Below, piece by piece: positions 63,925 to 64,000 of a stretch of DNA of 64,000 bases. Under the pieces are notes generated by a model. The model was not told the origin of the DNA. It worked only from the letters and a program-made list of their open reading frames with translations, and searched no databases. Every line of letters starts with the position of its first letter. Within the stretch, counting starts at the first letter, position 1. The position numbers and the translations under genes are program-made. The stretch comes from an uncultured Oscillospiraceae bacterium. GTDB lineage: Bacteria; Bacillota; Clostridia; Oscillospirales; Oscillospiraceae. The stretch lies in NCBI GenBank assembly GCA_944385095.1, contig CALWVS010000005.1:38120-102119 (forward strand), written 5' to 3'.

Positions 63925-64000
63925 TGGCGGAGACGGTGGGATTCGAACCCACGTGCCCTTGCGGACAACTTGATTTCGAGTCAAGCTCGTTACGACCACT
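63925..64000 (-). tRNA. tRNA-Ser (CGA anticodon), cut by the window end
   Basis: Minus-strand class II tRNA whose 5' acceptor strand lies beyond the window. Visible: CCA end (63927-63925), acceptor 3' strand CGTCTCC, T-arm GTGGGTTCGAATCCCAC, variable arm, anticodon stem CTTGA/TCAAG with loop CTCGAAA (anticodon CGA, 63978-63976) and part of the D-arm. Confidence 0.93.

Overview
The window looks like a chromosomal segment of a Gram-positive, spore-forming, fermentative anaerobe of the class Clostridia (probably an Oscillospiraceae-type gut Firmicute; the family is an inference). Supporting signs are spmA/spmB, an AbrB/SpoVT-type regulator, a GerMN lipoprotein, an anaerobic-type V-ATPase, a flavodiiron protein fused to rubredoxin, formate-tetrahydrofolate ligase, glutamine synthetase III, LL-diaminopimelate aminotransferase, strong AGGAGG ribosome-binding sites and many TTGACA/TATAAT promoters. 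Gene density is high. I see no rRNA, CRISPR array, transposase or prophage.

Layout. 1-3.3 kb: end of rsmI, an AbrB-like regulator, spmAB and an AlaX-type alanyl-tRNA editing protein. 3.4-8.3 kb: a self-contained fructose PTS operon (1-phosphofructokinase, EIIABC, HPr, Enzyme I). 8.3-10.8 kb: azlCD amino-acid exporter and a D-Ala-D-Ala carboxypeptidase. 10.9-14.1 kb: a ComEA-like protein and a response regulator / histidine kinase / GerMN lipoprotein operon. 14.1-16 kb: metY, a DUF3783 protein and tRNA-Leu(GAG). 16-21.2 kb: a GntR regulator, a zinc alcohol dehydrogenase and a three-gene TRAP transporter, probably one uptake and oxidation locus. 21.4-30.3 kb: a complete nine-gene V-type ATPase operon whose membrane rotor carries the Na+-type ligands. 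30.6-40.2 kb: mixed housekeeping and unknown genes, including a glycosidase-like protein, an SDR reductase, a lipid kinase, oligoendopeptidase F, a DUF4317 protein, a membrane-protein/cytidylate-kinase fusion divergent from a PadR regulator, and a family 2 glycosyltransferase.

40.3-49.8 kb concerns amino sugars. It holds a flavodiiron-rubredoxin protein, nagB-nagA-ROK kinase on the minus strand, a divergent AGE-family epimerase and RpiR regulator, and glmS behind a well-preserved glmS ribozyme. Together these genes can epimerise and phosphorylate N-acetylhexosamines, deacetylate and deaminate them to fructose-6-phosphate, and make glucosamine-6-phosphate when it is lacking. 49.8-58 kb: two very small unannotated proteins, agmatinase, fhs, glnN, dapF and dapL. 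58.1-64 kb: three serine tRNAs bracketing a less familiar set: a P-loop ATPase, a membrane GH25 lysozyme, a SUKH/SMI1-like protein, a coupled small unknown protein and a TPR-like protein. This looks like an accessory cluster with an immunity-gene flavour.

All function calls rest on reading the protein sequences against remembered families; no database search was run. The strongest candidates for new biology are the membrane/cytidylate-kinase fusion with its ACATGT operator array, the MtrAB-LpqB-like three-gene signalling operon, the small-protein pair at 49.8-50.1 kb and the SUKH/TPR cluster between serine tRNAs.
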